Source of the DNA: Telmatospirillum sp. | Lineage (GTDB): Bacteria; Pseudomonadota; Alphaproteobacteria; CACIAM-22H2 | Direction of reading: 5' to 3' | Assembly: GCA_020248985.1 (NCBI GenBank) | Contig: JADCGL010000037.1 | Coordinates: forward strand, 1 to 41,446 | Length of the DNA: 41,446 bases | Shown: piece after piece, positions 12,292 to 20,099 of the stretch | Numbering within the stretch: the first letter of the stretch is position 1 | Layout: the number at the start of each line of letters is the position of its first letter | Position numbers and translations under genes: made by a program | The notes under the pieces: model-generated | Told to the model about the DNA's origin: nothing | Seen by the model: the letters and a program-made list of their open reading frames with translations, nothing else | Databases searched by the model: none

Positions 12292-12320
12292 TTGACCGCA
12301 ACCGGGAACGGCGCTATAGA
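12292..12320 (+). promoter_or_regulatory. Sigma-70 promoter for tRNA-Gln
   Basis: A -35 box TTGACC at 12292-12297 and a -10 box TATAGA at 12315-12320 are separated by exactly 17 bases. The predicted transcription start, about 12327, lies some 18 bases before the mature tRNA 5' end. It is the best-formed housekeeping promoter seen in the window. Confidence 0.8.
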
Positions 12321-12344
12321 ACGCGCCGGTTTCGCGAACCCGGA

Positions 12345-12418
12345 TGGGGGATCGTCTAACGGTAGGACCGCTGACTCTGACTCAGCTAGTCTAGGTTCGA
12401 ATCCTAGTCCCCCAACCA
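12345..12418 (+). tRNA. tRNA-Gln (anticodon CTG)
   Basis: A complete cloverleaf of 74 bases with encoded CCA. The acceptor stem TGGGGGA pairs with TCCCCCA, followed by discriminator A and CCA at 12416-12418. The D arm is GTC/GAC around TAACGGTAG. The anticodon stem GCTGA/TCAGC holds the loop CTCTGAC, giving anticodon CTG, which reads CAG (Gln). The T arm is CTAGG-TTCGAAT-CCTAG. It faces away from ppx and has its own promoter. Confidence 0.96.
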
Positions 12419-12456
12419 AACTTCAATTGTTGTGTGTTTCATGCCGTCCCGCGAAG

Positions 12457-12494
12457 GATCCGGCCATCCGCCTTTTATGGCGAACGGCCGGATC
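12457..12494. terminator. Strong hairpin between tRNA-Gln and the collagen-like gene
   Basis: GATCCGGCC at 12457-12465 pairs perfectly with GGCCGGATC at 12486-12494. Inside, CGCC (12469-12472) pairs with GGCG (12479-12482) around the loop TTTTAT. It lies 7 bases beyond the stop of the leftward lipoprotein gene and 38 bases beyond the tRNA 3' end. It could therefore stop transcripts from both sides. No U-tract follows on either strand, so it is not a textbook intrinsic terminator. Confidence 0.55.
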
Positions 12495-12501
12495 GCTCGG
12501 T

Positions 12502-12849
12502 TCAACGCGCCGGAATGACGACGACCGTGCCCGGCGTGCCGACGACTGTGCCGCCTTGCGAGCCCGTCGCACCCGTGTTGCCGCGGTTGCCGGTGGCCCC
12601 CTTGTCGCCCGTTTCGCCCTGCACGCCCGGCATGCCGGTGCTGCCGGGCATGCCTTGGCTGCCGGTCGCACCCTGCGCACCGGTATAACCCGTGTTGCCG
12701 GTATTGCCCTGCACGCCGGGCGCACCCGAATAGCCCGTATTGCCGGTGAAGCCTTGATCGCCGCGCGGGCCAGGCGGGCCCGCCGGGCCCGTGCAGGCCG
12801 CCGCACCGATGGCGGCAAGAACAATGATCGCCGAGGTAAAATATTTCAT
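12502..12849 (-). CDS. Small collagen-like lipoprotein
   Basis: A 115-residue protein with a signal peptide ending in a lipobox-like AIGAAAC, so C19 would be lipidated. A run of roughly 27 Gly-X-Y triplets follows ([15 protein letters not shown] onward), the signature of bacterial collagen-like proteins. The X-Y positions are rich in Asn, Thr, Gln and Ala rather than Pro. The tail [14 protein letters not shown] is non-repetitive and hydrophobic. A good ribosome-binding site, AAGGAT, precedes the ATG at 12849. It would form a trimeric rod anchored in the envelope. The function is unknown. The repeat sequence is slippery, so length variation between strains is likely. Confidence 0.85.
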   Translation of the reverse strand: MKYFTSAIIVLAAIGAAACTGPAGPPGPRGDQGFTGNTGYSGAPGVQGNTGNTGYTGAQGATGSQGMPGSTGMPGVQGETGDKGATGNRGNTGATGSQGGTVVGTPGTVVVIPAR

Positions 12850-12962
12850 GACACATCCTTCAAAAAAGCGGAGCGGTTACGGTAATCATGCAACCTTCTG
12901 AACAATACGGTTAATCGGCAACGGAAAAAGCATCGGCATCTACTTAGCTGATCCGCATGAAC

Positions 12963-12981
12963 AGGCGGAATTGGACCGCCT
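12963..12981. repeat. Inverted repeat upstream of the chemoreceptor gene
   Basis: AGGCGG at 12963-12968 pairs with CCGCCT at 12976-12981 around a 7-base spacer. It lies 107 bp before the chemoreceptor start and 114 bp before the leftward lipoprotein start. It could be an operator or RNA hairpin; nothing else identifies it. Confidence 0.35.
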
Positions 12982-13087
12982 GCCGCACATGCTTCGACAT
13001 GCAACAGGGTTCATTCGCGCACGGACGCGTGCTATTTGATCTGCCGGGTTTCGATGCACGAGAGTCGGCAGGAGCGATACCGAAGCA

Positions 13088-15127
13088 ATGGCTTGGCGTT
13101 TGGGAACGATCCGCGCGCGCGATTTTCTGATCGGCCTCGCTGCCGTTCTGCTGGGCTGCACCGCCGTCGCAAGCGTGTATGTCGCGCGAACCGAGACGAT
13201 CCGCGCCGAAGCGGTCGCGCAAGCCGAGCGCACGCTTGCCCAGCTCGGCGACGAGACCGGCGATTTGTTCCAGCCTGCCCTCGATCTCGTCGGCACGATT
13301 TCGGACGCATTCCTGATGCGCATGGTGCGCGACGAAGCCTTGCGCACGTTCCAAGCGCTGGCGCAGGGCCCGGTGCAGCGCACCGACCAGATCAGCTCGG
13401 CCTATATCGGATTCGAGAACGGCGCGTTCTGGCAGCATCGCAAAGTCCTGCCCGATTTCCTCAAAGGCCGGATGGATGCAGGCCTCATCGAGGCGCGCGG
13501 CTATCGGCGCACGATCATCGAGACATCCGGCGGCCGCCGTTCCACCTGGTACTATTTTTCAGGTCCGCGCCAGAATTGGACGTCCGTCGCGGAACCGGAT
13601 TTCGACTACGATCCGCGCACGCGCCCGTGGTTCCGCACCGCCGACGGTTCGGATCAGCCGACCTGGACCGCCCCCTATCGCACCGCCTCGTCGAGCGACT
13701 ACGCGCTCACGCTGGTGCATGGCCTGAAAGGGCTCGACGGGCGCGTCTGGGGCGTGGTCGCGGTCGATTTCCTGGTTTCGCCTTTGGGTTCGACGTTGGC
13801 ACGCTTGCGCGACGGCCGCCTGCCGCCGGGCTCGCACTTGCGCATCGTCGATGCGGCCGGCGCCGCGATGGCGCAGCCGCCAAGCAGCACAGCCGCACCC
13901 GATCTCGGCGCGCTGTCGAAAAACGGCAAGGCCGAGGCGGACATGGTTTCGATCGACGGTCGGCTGCATTACGTGGGCGCCGTCCCGCTGCGCGCGTCGC
14001 TTGGTTTGCCGATGGCCGTCGAAATCGCGATCCCGATCGACGCCTTGACAGAAAAAGAGCTCGGCGATCTGCGGCTCAATCTGGCGATTCTGGGCTCGCT
14101 GCTGCTGGTACTGGCGGTAATCGCCGTGTCGTCGATCCGCGGCCGCCGTGCGGCGCGCGATATCGGCATCATGGAACGCCTCACGCACCGCATCGCCGAC
14201 GGCGAGCTCGACATCCAGATCGTCGGCACCGAACGGCGCGACGCGGTCGGCGGCCTGTCGCGCTCGGTCGAAGTGCTGCGGCGCAATTCGCTGGTGCAGC
14301 GCGCCGACCAGGAAAAGGAAAAAGCGCTGGCAAGGCAATTGGCCGAAACCGCGATGCGCATCGCCGAATCGGTCGAGGCGATCCGCGCGGCCGCGACCGA
14401 AATCTCGCAAGGCAGCGACGATCTGGCCGCGCGCACCGAACGCCAGGCGACGGCCTTGCAGGAGGCCGTCGCGACCATGGCCGACATTTCGGCGACCGTC
14501 GCCGCCAACGCGCGCAAATCCGACGACGCGCGCAAGCTCGCAACCGACGCGCTGGCGCGTGCCGAAAGCGGCGACCGCGCGGTTTCGAGCGTGGTCGGCG
14601 CCATGTCGGAAATCGAAGGCTCGTCCGCGCGCATCGGCAAGATCGTGCAGGTCATGGAAGAGATCGCCTTCCAAACGAAGATGCTCGCCCTCAACGCCGC
14701 GGTCGAAGCCGCGCGCGCGGGCGAAGCCGGGCGCGGCTTCGCGATCGTGGCCCAGGAAGTGCGCCAGCTTGCCGACCGCTCGCGCGACGCCGCCCAGCAG
14801 ATCCGCACCCAGATCGCGCAAAGTTCGCGCGACGTGGACCAGGGCGTGCATCTGGCCGGTGCCGCAGGTTCGGCTCTTTCCAGCATCATCGACATCGTGC
14901 GCCAGCTTGCCGCGATCGCCCCCGAAATCGCGACCGGCAGCCGCGAACAGTCGGTCAGCATCGCCGAGATCAACCGCGTGATCGGCGATCTCGACGCGGC
15001 CACGCAGCAGAACGCGGCATTGGTCGAACAGAGTTCGGCCTCGGCAAGCTCGCTCGCCGCCCAGGCGACCAATCTCGTGGCGGCCGTCTCGAGCTTCCGC
15101 GGCAACGCCGCGCGCGCCAAGAACTGA
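13088..15127 (+). CDS. Methyl-accepting chemotaxis protein with periplasmic dCache sensor
   Basis: A 679-residue transmembrane chemoreceptor. TM1 lies at about 12-32. A large periplasmic sensor follows (about 40-325), with the dCache-like segments [10 protein letters not shown] and [11 protein letters not shown]2 lies at about 332-352 and HAMP at about 355-405. The cytoplasmic helical hairpin ends at about 670. Its tip, [19 protein letters not shown], starts near residue 523 and binds CheA and CheW. The C-terminus has no CheR/CheB docking pentapeptide. The ligand is not evident, though dCache sensors often bind amino or organic acids. AGGAG lies about 14 bases before the ATG. The stop abuts that of the convergent membrane-protein gene within TGATCA. 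Confidence 0.93.
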   Translation: MAWRLGTIRARDFLIGLAAVLLGCTAVASVYVARTETIRAEAVAQAERTLAQLGDETGDLFQPALDLVGTISDAFLMRMVRDEALRTFQALAQGPVQRTDQISSAYIGFENGAFWQHRKVLPDFLKGRMDAGLIEARGYRRTIIETSGGRRSTWYYFSGPRQNWTSVAEPDFDYDPRTRPWFRTADGSDQPTWTAPYRTASSSDYALTLVHGLKGLDGRVWGVVAVDFLVSPLGSTLARLRDGRLPPGSHLRIVDAAGAAMAQPPSSTAAPDLGALSKNGKAEADMVSIDGRLHYVGAVPLRASLGLPMAVEIAIPIDALTEKELGDLRLNLAILGSLLLVLAVIAVSSIRGRRAARDIGIMERLTHRIADGELDIQIVGTERRDAVGGLSRSVEVLRRNSLVQRADQEKEKALARQLAETAMRIAESVEAIRAAATEISQGSDDLAARTERQATALQEAVATMADISATVAANARKSDDARKLATDALARAESGDRAVSSVVGAMSEIEGSSARIGKIVQVMEEIAFQTKMLALNAAVEAARAGEAGRGFAIVAQEVRQLADRSRDAAQQIRTQIAQSSRDVDQGVHLAGAAGSALSSIIDIVRQLAAIAPEIATGSREQSVSIAEINRVIGDLDAATQQNAALVEQSSASASSLAAQATNLVAAVSSFRGNAARAKN

Positions 15128-15496
15128 TCAGCCGACCTCGATCGGCGCTTTGAACACGAAAAACGCGCCGGCACAGATCAGCGCGAAGCCGATCGCGTGG
15201 TTCACGGTCAGTTTTTCGCCAAGCCAGAAGACCGAGAACAGCGCGAACACGCCGAGCGTGACGACCTCCTGGATCGTCTTGAGTTCGGCCGCCGAATAGA
15301 CCTGGTGGCCGATGCGGTTGGCGGGAACCGCCAGGCAATACTCGAAGAACGCGATCCCCCAGCTTGCCAGCACCACGAGCCACAAGGCCCGGTCCGGGAA
15401 TTTGAGATGGCCGTACCACGCGAACGTCATGAAAGCGTTCGAGGCAATCAGCATCAAAATCGGCGCTACGGCAGGCGAGCCCAGAACATTCAGCAT
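15128..15496 (-). CDS. DMT-superfamily small membrane protein (DUF486)
   Basis: A 122-residue protein with about four hydrophobic segments (starting near 10, 36, 76 and 100). The sequence pattern AFMTFAWYGHLKF, EYCLAVPANRIG and AELKTIQEVVTL matches the DUF486 group within the drug/metabolite transporter superfamily. A four-helix member would work as a dimer. No substrate is known for the group. The gene follows the VOC gene in the same direction with an 11-bp gap, so the two are probably co-transcribed. Its stop directly abuts that of the chemoreceptor gene. Confidence 0.85.
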   Translation of the reverse strand: MLNVLGSPAVAPILMLIASNAFMTFAWYGHLKFPDRALWLVVLASWGIAFFEYCLAVPANRIGHQVYSAAELKTIQEVVTLGVFALFSVFWLGEKLTVNHAIGFALICAGAFFVFKAPIEVG

Positions 15497-15507
15497 CGGG
15501 AGAGCCT

Positions 15508-15891
15508 CTATGCGGCAGGCGCTTCGTCGGCGGCGAAATCGAGTTCGACTTTGGCGCCGTTGGGGTCGGTCAAGAAGATCTGCCACACAAGCGTTTCGGG
15601 CTGGCGGATCAGGCGGTGCGGCAGGCCGAGCGATTTGAGCTTGGCCTGCGTTGCGGCAAGCCCCGTGGCCGAAAAAGCCATATGGTCGATCACGCCGGCG
15701 GGCGGCTCGGGCACGGCGCGCCCGGCCACCACATGCAGCACCCATTGGTCGCCGACATAGAACCACGCACCTGGAAATCCCAAATCGGGGCGGAAGCCTT
15801 CGGCAAGCCCAATGACGTCGCCGTAGAAGCGGCGCGTCTCCTCGAGATCGCGCGCGATGATCGTAAAATGGTTCATCCCCGTAATGGCCAT
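15508..15891 (-). CDS. VOC-family (glyoxalase/dioxygenase fold) protein
   Basis: A 127-residue vicinal-oxygen-chelate protein made of two beta-alpha-beta-beta-beta units. Likely metal ligands are H8 (MNHFTI), H70 (IDHMAF) and E116 (KVELDF), a typical H/H/E set. The sequence RDLEETRRFYGDVIGL is the usual VOC helix. The ATG at 15891 is used; M6 would also work. It could be a lactoylglutathione-lyase-like enzyme, a fosfomycin/bleomycin-type protein or a dioxygenase. The substrate is not predictable. It is divergent from the BciB-like gene across 69 bp. Confidence 0.87.
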   Translation of the reverse strand: MAITGMNHFTIIARDLEETRRFYGDVIGLAEGFRPDLGFPGAWFYVGDQWVLHVVAGRAVPEPPAGVIDHMAFSATGLAATQAKLKSLGLPHRLIRQPETLVWQIFLTDPNGAKVELDFAADEAPAA

Positions 15892-15960
15892 GGAACCTGC
15901 CCCCCCAGTCTGGCAACGGAAACCATTGTAGCGCCGCCGGGGGCTGCTAGTCTGCAGGCG

Positions 15961-17211
15961 ATGCGCTATTCCGAAGATTCCGCCGCCCCCGTTTGGGCCC
16001 CGCCCCTTGCCGCCGCAGCCCCCCGCGATCTGTGCACCGATTGCGGCATCTCGCGCAGCGCAAGCCCCAAGCAATGCGGCAGCGCGTGCCAATTCATCAA
16101 GCCCGACTATGCGCGGCTCGAAACGCAAGCGCACGGCCGCGTGCGCGACCCCGCACGCGAGAACGAAACGCATTTCGGCCCCTTCCGGCGCATGCTGCGC
16201 GCGCGTCTCAAAACGCCGATCGAAGGCGCGCAATGGACCGGCATCGCCACGCGCATCGCCGAAAAACTGCTCGCGACGAAAGCCGTCGACGCCGTGCTGG
16301 CCGTCGCTCCCGACAAAAACGACCGCTGGCGTCCGGTGCCCGTTCTGGTGACGCAAGCGGCCGGCATGGCGGCATGCCGCGGCATGCGCATGGGCTATGC
16401 GCCGCTCCTGGCTTTGCTCGAGCCCGCGCGCGCGCGCGGTTTCAAGCGCCTCGCGATCGTCGGCATTCCGTGCCAGGTCTATGCGCTGCGCGCGCTTGAG
16501 GCCGAACTCGGCTTCGAGCGGCTCTACGTGATCGGCACGCCGTGCTCGGACAACACGACGACCGAAAACTTCCACAAATTCCTCGATCTGCTCGACCCCA
16601 ATCCCGGTTCGATTTCGTATCTCGAATTCCGCGCCGACTACCGCGTCGAGCTGCGTTTCGACGATGGCGCCAAGCGCGTGGTGCCCTTTCTCGATCTGCC
16701 GATCTCGAAATTGCCGCCCGATTTCTTCCCGCTGACGTGCCGCACCTGCGTCGACTACACGAACGTGCTCGCCGACATCACGGTCGGCTATATGGGCGGC
16801 CAGGGCGAGCAATGGCTTGTGGTGCGCAATGCGCGCGGCGAAGAATTGGTCGCGCTGCTGGGCGACGAACTCGTGGCGCAGATTCCGGGCACGGCCGGCA
16901 AGCGCCAGGGTGCCGTCAAAGGCTTCCTCGCCAACACGCTGCGCGCGGCGGGCGGCTTGCCGCTGCGGCGCATGCCCAATTGGCTGCGCCCGCTGGTGAG
17001 CTTCCTCATGCCGCGCATCGGCCCGCGGGGGCTAGAATTCGCACGCGCGCGCGTCGAGATGAAGGCGTGCGAGACGGTGGTGCATCTGCGCCGCGAAAAG
17101 CCGCGACGTTTGCGCAACATGGTCCCGGCGCATGTCTGGGCACTCGTGCGCCCCTACGGCCTCGAGGCAAGCCCAACCGAAAAGCCCAAATCGCCGCAAG
17201 AATCGGAATGA
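15961..17211 (+). CDS. BciB/HCAR-like F420-dehydrogenase beta-subunit (FrhB) family reductase
   Basis: A 416-residue Fe-S flavoprotein of the FrhB family. It resembles BciB, the ferredoxin-dependent 8-vinyl reductase of chlorophyll synthesis, and plant 7-hydroxymethyl-chlorophyll reductase. N-terminal cysteines C25, C28, C39 and C43 would hold a [4Fe-4S] cluster. The BciB-like blocks AQTHGR/RD, here ETQAHGRVRD, then PIEGAQWTGI, VIGTPCSDNTT, LTCRTCVDY and ADITVGYMGG occur in order. An alternative role as a general FrhB oxidoreductase is possible. No other tetrapyrrole gene is adjacent. The ATG at 15961 gives the family length. A cupin gene follows after 30 bp. Confidence 0.8.
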   Translation: MRYSEDSAAPVWAPPLAAAAPRDLCTDCGISRSASPKQCGSACQFIKPDYARLETQAHGRVRDPARENETHFGPFRRMLRARLKTPIEGAQWTGIATRIAEKLLATKAVDAVLAVAPDKNDRWRPVPVLVTQAAGMAACRGMRMGYAPLLALLEPARARGFKRLAIVGIPCQVYALRALEAELGFERLYVIGTPCSDNTTTENFHKFLDLLDPNPGSISYLEFRADYRVELRFDDGAKRVVPFLDLPISKLPPDFFPLTCRTCVDYTNVLADITVGYMGGQGEQWLVVRNARGEELVALLGDELVAQIPGTAGKRQGAVKGFLANTLRAAGGLPLRRMPNWLRPLVSFLMPRIGPRGLEFARARVEMKACETVVHLRREKPRRLRNMVPAHVWALVRPYGLEASPTEKPKSPQESE

Positions 17212-17241
17212 CGCCGGGCCGCATGCGCGGTTCAGTCAGGC

Positions 17242-17607
17242 ATGCAGAGTTTCGATCTTTCGCGCATCGCCTGGCAGGAAGTCGCCGCCGACGGCTCCAA
17301 ATACGCGCTACTCGAGGGCGACAAAACAGTTCCCGGCGGCTGCTTCAGCTATCTGTTTTTCCTGCCCGCGGGCCTCTGGGATCGCCCGCATTGGCACACG
17401 GGCGACGCGCGTATTCTGGTCCTCCAAGGCGCGCTCAAAGTGGGGCGCGGCCCCGTCTTCGACAAGGGCGCCACGCGCCTCTATCCGGCCCAGTCGCTGC
17501 TGGTCGTGCCGCGCGACGAGATCCATTTCGACGGGGCCGACATCGACACGCTAGTTTTCGGCGTGGCCACAGGCCCGTGGGAAACGCGCTACACCCAGCC
17601 CGGCTAG
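17242..17607 (+). CDS. Small single-domain cupin
   Basis: A 121-residue cupin. The first cupin motif reads RPHWHTGDARILVLQGALKV, with two metal-binding histidines and the terminal Gly. The second motif is weak, with a histidine in DEIHFDG. It lacks other domains and is probably cytoplasmic. It follows the BciB-like gene by 30 bp on the same strand. Its TAG overlaps the TAG of convergent rodA within CTAG (17604-17607). The ligand or reaction is unknown. Confidence 0.8.
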   Translation: MQSFDLSRIAWQEVAADGSKYALLEGDKTVPGGCFSYLFFLPAGLWDRPHWHTGDARILVLQGALKVGRGPVFDKGATRLYPAQSLLVVPRDEIHFDGADIDTLVFGVATGPWETRYTQPG

Positions 17608-18752
17608 ACCACGTCGTCGCCCGACCGCGAGATCGTGCGGTCGCGGCCGACGAATGCGCTCATTGCGAGCCCCAGCGCGGTCAAGGTCGCAATCATCGCC
17701 GAGCCGCCGAGCGACATCAGCGGCAGCGGTTCGCCGACCACCGGCAGCAGGCCCGTGACCATCGCGATGTTCACGAACACGTTGGCGAAAAACATCGCCG
17801 CCACGCCGATCGCCAGCAGGCGCGCGAACTGGCTGCGCGTGCGCGCCGCAATGCCGAGCAGAAAAGCCAGAATGCACAGATACACGACCAGCAGCCCCAG
17901 CGAACCCACGAGGCCGAATTCCTCGGCCAGCACCGCATAGATAAAATCGGTCTGTTTCTCGGGCAGGAACTGCAGCTGGCTTTGCGAGCCTTGCGCAAAG
18001 CCCTTGCCCCAGATGCCGCCGGAGCCCAGCGCAATGCGCGACTGGATGATGTGGTAGCCCGAGCCCAACGGATCGCTCTCGGGATTGAGGAAGGTCAGCA
18101 CGCGGCGCTTCTGGTAGTCGTGCAGGAAGCTCCAGGCGATCGGCACCGCCCCTGCCACGAGCCCGCCCAACACCATGAATTTCCACAGTCGTACGCCGGC
18201 CACGAAAAACACGACAAGGGCCGTGAAGCCGATCAACACGGCCGAGCCGAGCTTGGGCTGTACGAGCACGAGCACCGCCGGCAACAGCACGAGAAACGCA
18301 GGCCACAGCAAAAACAGCGGATTGCCGATGCGCTCCTGCGGCATGCCGTGGAAATAGCGCGCCAGCACCAGCACCACGCCGATCTTGACGAATTCCGACG
18401 GCTGGATGCGCACGAAACCCAAATCGAGCCAGCGTTTGGCGCCCATGCCGGCGACACCCGCAATCTCGACGCCGAGCAGCAACAGCACGCCCGCCACGTA
18501 GAACAGATAGGCGAAGCGATACCAGGTTCGGATATCGAGCAAGGCCGCCGCCAGCATCAGCACCAGGCCAATGCCCACGAAGATCATCTGGCGTTGTGCC
18601 CACGGCTCCCAGTCGCCGCCGGCGGCCGAATAGAGCATGCCGCAGCTCACAGCCGTGAGTCCGACCACGAGCAGCACCAGCAGCCACGGCACGTCCTTGA
18701 GCCGGGCGAGCAAGCCGGGGCGCGCACGTTGCGTTGTGAGACCGATCGCCAT
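17604..18752 (-). CDS. rodA: Rod-shape peptidoglycan polymerase RodA
   Basis: A 382-residue SEDS-family glycosyltransferase with about ten membrane helices that polymerises lipid II during cell elongation. The SEDS signatures are clear: GAKRWLDLGFVRIQPSEFVK, the catalytic-loop region with TDFIYAVLAEEFG, and NIAMVTGLLPVVGEPLPL. The start at 18752 (MAIGLTTQ) was chosen because GAGGG lies 8 bases upstream; a longer frame begins at 18794. RodA normally sits behind mreBCD and mrdA (PBP2). None of these is in the window on either side, so it stands alone here. Confidence 0.95.
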   Translation of the reverse strand: MAIGLTTQRARPGLLARLKDVPWLLVLLVVGLTAVSCGMLYSAAGGDWEPWAQRQMIFVGIGLVLMLAAALLDIRTWYRFAYLFYVAGVLLLLGVEIAGVAGMGAKRWLDLGFVRIQPSEFVKIGVVLVLARYFHGMPQERIGNPLFLLWPAFLVLLPAVLVLVQPKLGSAVLIGFTALVVFFVAGVRLWKFMVLGGLVAGAVPIAWSFLHDYQKRRVLTFLNPESDPLGSGYHIIQSRIALGSGGIWGKGFAQGSQSQLQFLPEKQTDFIYAVLAEEFGLVGSLGLLVVYLCILAFLLGIAARTRSQFARLLAIGVAAMFFANVFVNIAMVTGLLPVVGEPLPLMSLGGSAMIATLTALGLAMSAFVGRDRTISRSGDDVV

Positions 18753-18859
18753 GATGATCCCTCGAGGATAGCCGAGCCGCCGCGTCGGCGCCAACGCCTA
18801 GCCGCGCCAGCGAACGTGTTAAACTGGCCATCATCGGCGAATCGACCGGAGCGGCGGCA

Positions 18860-19168
18860 ATGTCAGGGCCTGTCTTTACACTCAAAATCTCGGCCGACGA
18901 GGCCAAATTGATGGTCTATCTGCTGCGCCAGGCGCAGATGAAGGGCGATTCGGCGATCGCCATGGGCATTGCGGGCAAGGACATGCTCGCCATGACCATG
19001 GACGCCTACAAAAGCCTTGCGGACAAACTCGAAGAAGCGACCGTCGGCAAACGCCCGGCCAAGCCGCAGAATCTCAAAAAATGGCTGCCGGGCCAGACCG
19101 TGCCGGCCAAGCGCTACACCACCCCCGCCAAGGCGCCGCTGCCGAAAGCCCTGCCGCCGAAGCGTTAA
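18860..19168 (+). CDS. Small hypothetical protein
   Basis: A 102-residue protein that I do not recognise. Residues 1-65 look helical and folded (FTLKISADEAKLMVYLLRQA and onward). Residues 66-102 are basic and proline-rich (PAKPQNLKKWLPGQ, then repeated Pro-Lys) and probably disordered. There is no signal peptide or membrane helix. GGAG lies 8 bases before the ATG, which supports translation. It is divergent from rodA, with 107 bp between. Its TAA overlaps the stop of the convergent IclR gene in TTAA. Confidence 0.7.
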   Translation: MSGPVFTLKISADEAKLMVYLLRQAQMKGDSAIAMGIAGKDMLAMTMDAYKSLADKLEEATVGKRPAKPQNLKKWLPGQTVPAKRYTTPAKAPLPKALPPKR

Positions 19169-19965
19169 GGCGCTCGGCCGCCGATTTCGGCCGTGATGAG
19201 CCGCGCGGTTTCGGCGACCAGGGCGCCGAGTTCGGCAAGCCGCGTATCGGCGATGCGCGCTTTGGGCCCCGACAGCGACACCGCACACGCGGCCCGCCCC
19301 TGCTCGTCGTAGACGGCCGCCGCCACGCAGCGCAGGCCGACCGCATGCTCCTCGTCGTCGAGCGCGTAGCCGCGCAGCCGCGTGCGCTCGATGTCGGCGC
19401 GCAAGGCCGGCACGCTTTTGAGGGAGCGCGCTGTCGCCGGAGCAAGCGTGCGCTTGCGCGCGAACGCCGCGAACGCGGCCTCGTCCATGGCCGCAAGCAG
19501 CGCCTTGCCCACGCCCGAGCAATGCAGCGGCACGCGTGCACCCAGCCGCGCGAAGCTGCGCATCATCTCGCGGCATTCGATCTGCGCCACATAGACGGCC
19601 GCCCCTTGGTCTTCCAGCGCGAGATTGACCGTCTCGCCGCTGCGCTCCATGAGGCTGCGCATGGGGGCCCGCGCCATCTGCGCCACATTGCGCGTTTTGA
19701 GGAACGCCGCCCCCGCCATGAAGGCCTGCACGCCGACCGTCCAGCTGCGCGTTTCGGGATCGCAGCGCACGAAGCGCTCGGCCTGCAGCGAGGTCAGGAT
19801 GCGGTGCGCGGTCGAAGGTGCCAGCGACGCCGCCTTGGCGATCTCGGTCAACGACAGGCCGCCATCGGCCGCCGCCAAGCGATTGAGGATCGCGAGCGCG
19901 CGGCTCAAAACCTGAACCTGGCCCTCGCGTTCGGGCTCGGCGCGGTCGGATTTGCGAATGGCCAT
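19165..19965 (-). CDS. IclR-family regulator, probably of glcB
   Basis: A 266-residue IclR regulator. A winged helix-turn-helix (about 18-75, with [20 protein letters not shown]) precedes an effector-binding domain (about 90-260). The ligand-pocket segment [10 protein letters not shown] is typical. A strong GGAGG site precedes the ATG at 19965. It is divergent from malate synthase G, with a 7-bp inverted repeat in the 134-bp spacer. Control of glyoxylate use is therefore the likely job, as for IclR and related glyoxylate-sensing members. The effector is inferred from context only. Confidence 0.9.
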   Translation of the reverse strand: MAIRKSDRAEPEREGQVQVLSRALAILNRLAAADGGLSLTEIAKAASLAPSTAHRILTSLQAERFVRCDPETRSWTVGVQAFMAGAAFLKTRNVAQMARAPMRSLMERSGETVNLALEDQGAAVYVAQIECREMMRSFARLGARVPLHCSGVGKALLAAMDEAAFAAFARKRTLAPATARSLKSVPALRADIERTRLRGYALDDEEHAVGLRCVAAAVYDEQGRAACAVSLSGPKARIADTRLAELGALVAETARLITAEIGGRAP

Positions 19966-19996
19966 GGCGGCACCTCCGGAAAACGGCCCTCCTTAT

Positions 19997-20016
19997 CGCA
20001 TTGCTTCCACAATGCG
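19997..20016. promoter_or_regulatory. Candidate IclR-type operator between the regulator and glcB
   Basis: CGCATTG (19997-20003) and CAATGCG (20010-20016) form a perfect 7-bp inverted repeat with a 6-base spacer. A second, offset dyad TTCC-N7-GGAA overlaps it at 20005-20019. It lies 31 bp from the regulator start and 83 bp from the glcB start, a good place for dual control. Confidence 0.55.
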
Positions 20017-20099
20017 GAAAGAGTTCTGTCGGCGATTGCGTTCGGCCGCCAAAGCGTTTATCCGCCGGTGTCTTCTCCGATTATGCCCGAGGAAAATCC

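Noticed and set aside
12502-12849. Tandem 9- and 18-base periodicity as a CRISPR or minisatellite
   Set aside because: The periodicity follows Gly-X-Y codons of the collagen-like protein; there are no unique spacers.
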